NCBI GenBank assembly: GCA_900551465.1
Contig: URWL01000008.1
Coordinates: 1-15,292 of the forward strand
Direction of reading: 5' to 3'
DNA from: an uncultured Blautia sp.
GTDB lineage: Bacteria > Bacillota > Clostridia > Lachnospirales > Lachnospiraceae
Length of the DNA stretch: 15,292 bases
Position 1 is the first letter of the stretch. Every line of letters begins with the position of its first letter. Below are positions 15,203 to 15,292 of the stretch, piece after piece. The notes beneath the pieces were generated by a model, which saw only the letters and a program-made list of their open reading frames with translations, did not search any database and was not told where the DNA came from. A program made the translations under genes and the position numbers.

Positions 15203-15236
15203 CATGAATTATACATCTATTATGCATAATATGCAA
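15203..15236. promoter_or_regulatory. candidate ArgR/AhrC sites over the argC promoter
   Basis: A+T-rich inverted repeats include CATGAATTATACATC (15203-15217) and TGCATAATATGCA (15223-15235). They use TGNAT and ATNCA half-sites like those of ARG boxes (consensus TNTGNATWWWWATNCANA), but the gap between half-sites is one to three bases short, so the match is imperfect. Their overlap with both promoter boxes fits repression by arginine. Confidence 0.4.
15208..15236 (-). promoter_or_regulatory. promoter of the argCJBD operon
   Basis: Minus-strand -10 TATAAT (15208-15213) and -35 TTGCAT (15231-15236) are separated by 17 bases. The stretch further upstream (15237-15292) is A/T-rich with A-tracts on the gene strand, possibly an UP element, and contains no gene I can support. 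Confidence 0.7.
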
Positions 15237-15292
15237 TATATTTTTTAATGTATTTCTAAATTTATTTTTCATTTCTCTTCTTTTTCCCTATT

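Noticed and set aside
1..15292. Mobile element, prophage, CRISPR array, toxin-antitoxin or defence island
   Set aside because: No transposase, integrase, terminal repeats, regularly spaced repeats or defence motifs were seen. All genes are co-oriented housekeeping or uptake genes.

Overview
The window looks like chromosomal core DNA from a low-to-moderate-GC anaerobic Firmicute, most likely a Lachnospiraceae-type Clostridium relative (inference). The clues are strong purine-rich Shine-Dalgarno (SD) sites, sigma-A promoters with TTGAYA/TATAMT-like boxes, protein sequences of clostridial type, and typical gut-anaerobe families such as FeoA/FeoB with a FeoB-associated Cys-rich peptide and a GerMN lipoprotein. 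Every gene I support lies on the minus strand, so transcription runs from high to low coordinates. I see no phage, transposon, CRISPR array, tRNA, rRNA or defence system.

In the direction of transcription: (1) 15236-10663 is an arginine/ornithine operon, argC-argJ-argB-argD. It has a promoter overlapped by A+T-rich palindromes that may bind ArgR, and ends in a strong terminator covering the argD stop codon. Together the four enzymes take glutamate through N-acetylglutamate to N-acetylornithine, and ArgJ recycles the acetyl group. (2) 10650-8060 is a ferrous-iron uptake locus: feoA, feoB and a 53-residue Cys-rich membrane peptide. Candidate DtxR-type operators lie at the feoA promoter and in the feoA-feoB spacer, and the spacer also holds a terminator-like hairpin. 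(3) 8000-7511 is a small DMT-superfamily (YdcZ-like) membrane protein gene behind a terminator-like hairpin. (4) 7500-1450 is a five-gene unit: comEA, an OmpR-type response regulator, a HAMP/HisKA sensor kinase, a GerMN lipoprotein and comEC. (5) 1396-352 is holA (DNA polymerase III delta) with its own promoter and a terminator-like hairpin. (6) 263-1 is the promoter and first 64 codons of nadB (L-aspartate oxidase), with a perfect NiaR-like operator covering the -35 box.

The most interesting arrangement is region 4. The comEA-comEC-holA order resembles the Bacillus comE-holA locus, but a complete two-component system plus a GerMN lipoprotein sits between comEA and comEC where comEB would be. 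The kinase/regulator/GerMN-lipoprotein trio also resembles the actinobacterial MtrA-MtrB-LpqB arrangement. I found no convincing wholly new system. The other points worth checking are regulatory: operator-promoter overlaps, leader or inter-gene terminators, and a comEA start site whose best SD points to an ATC codon.
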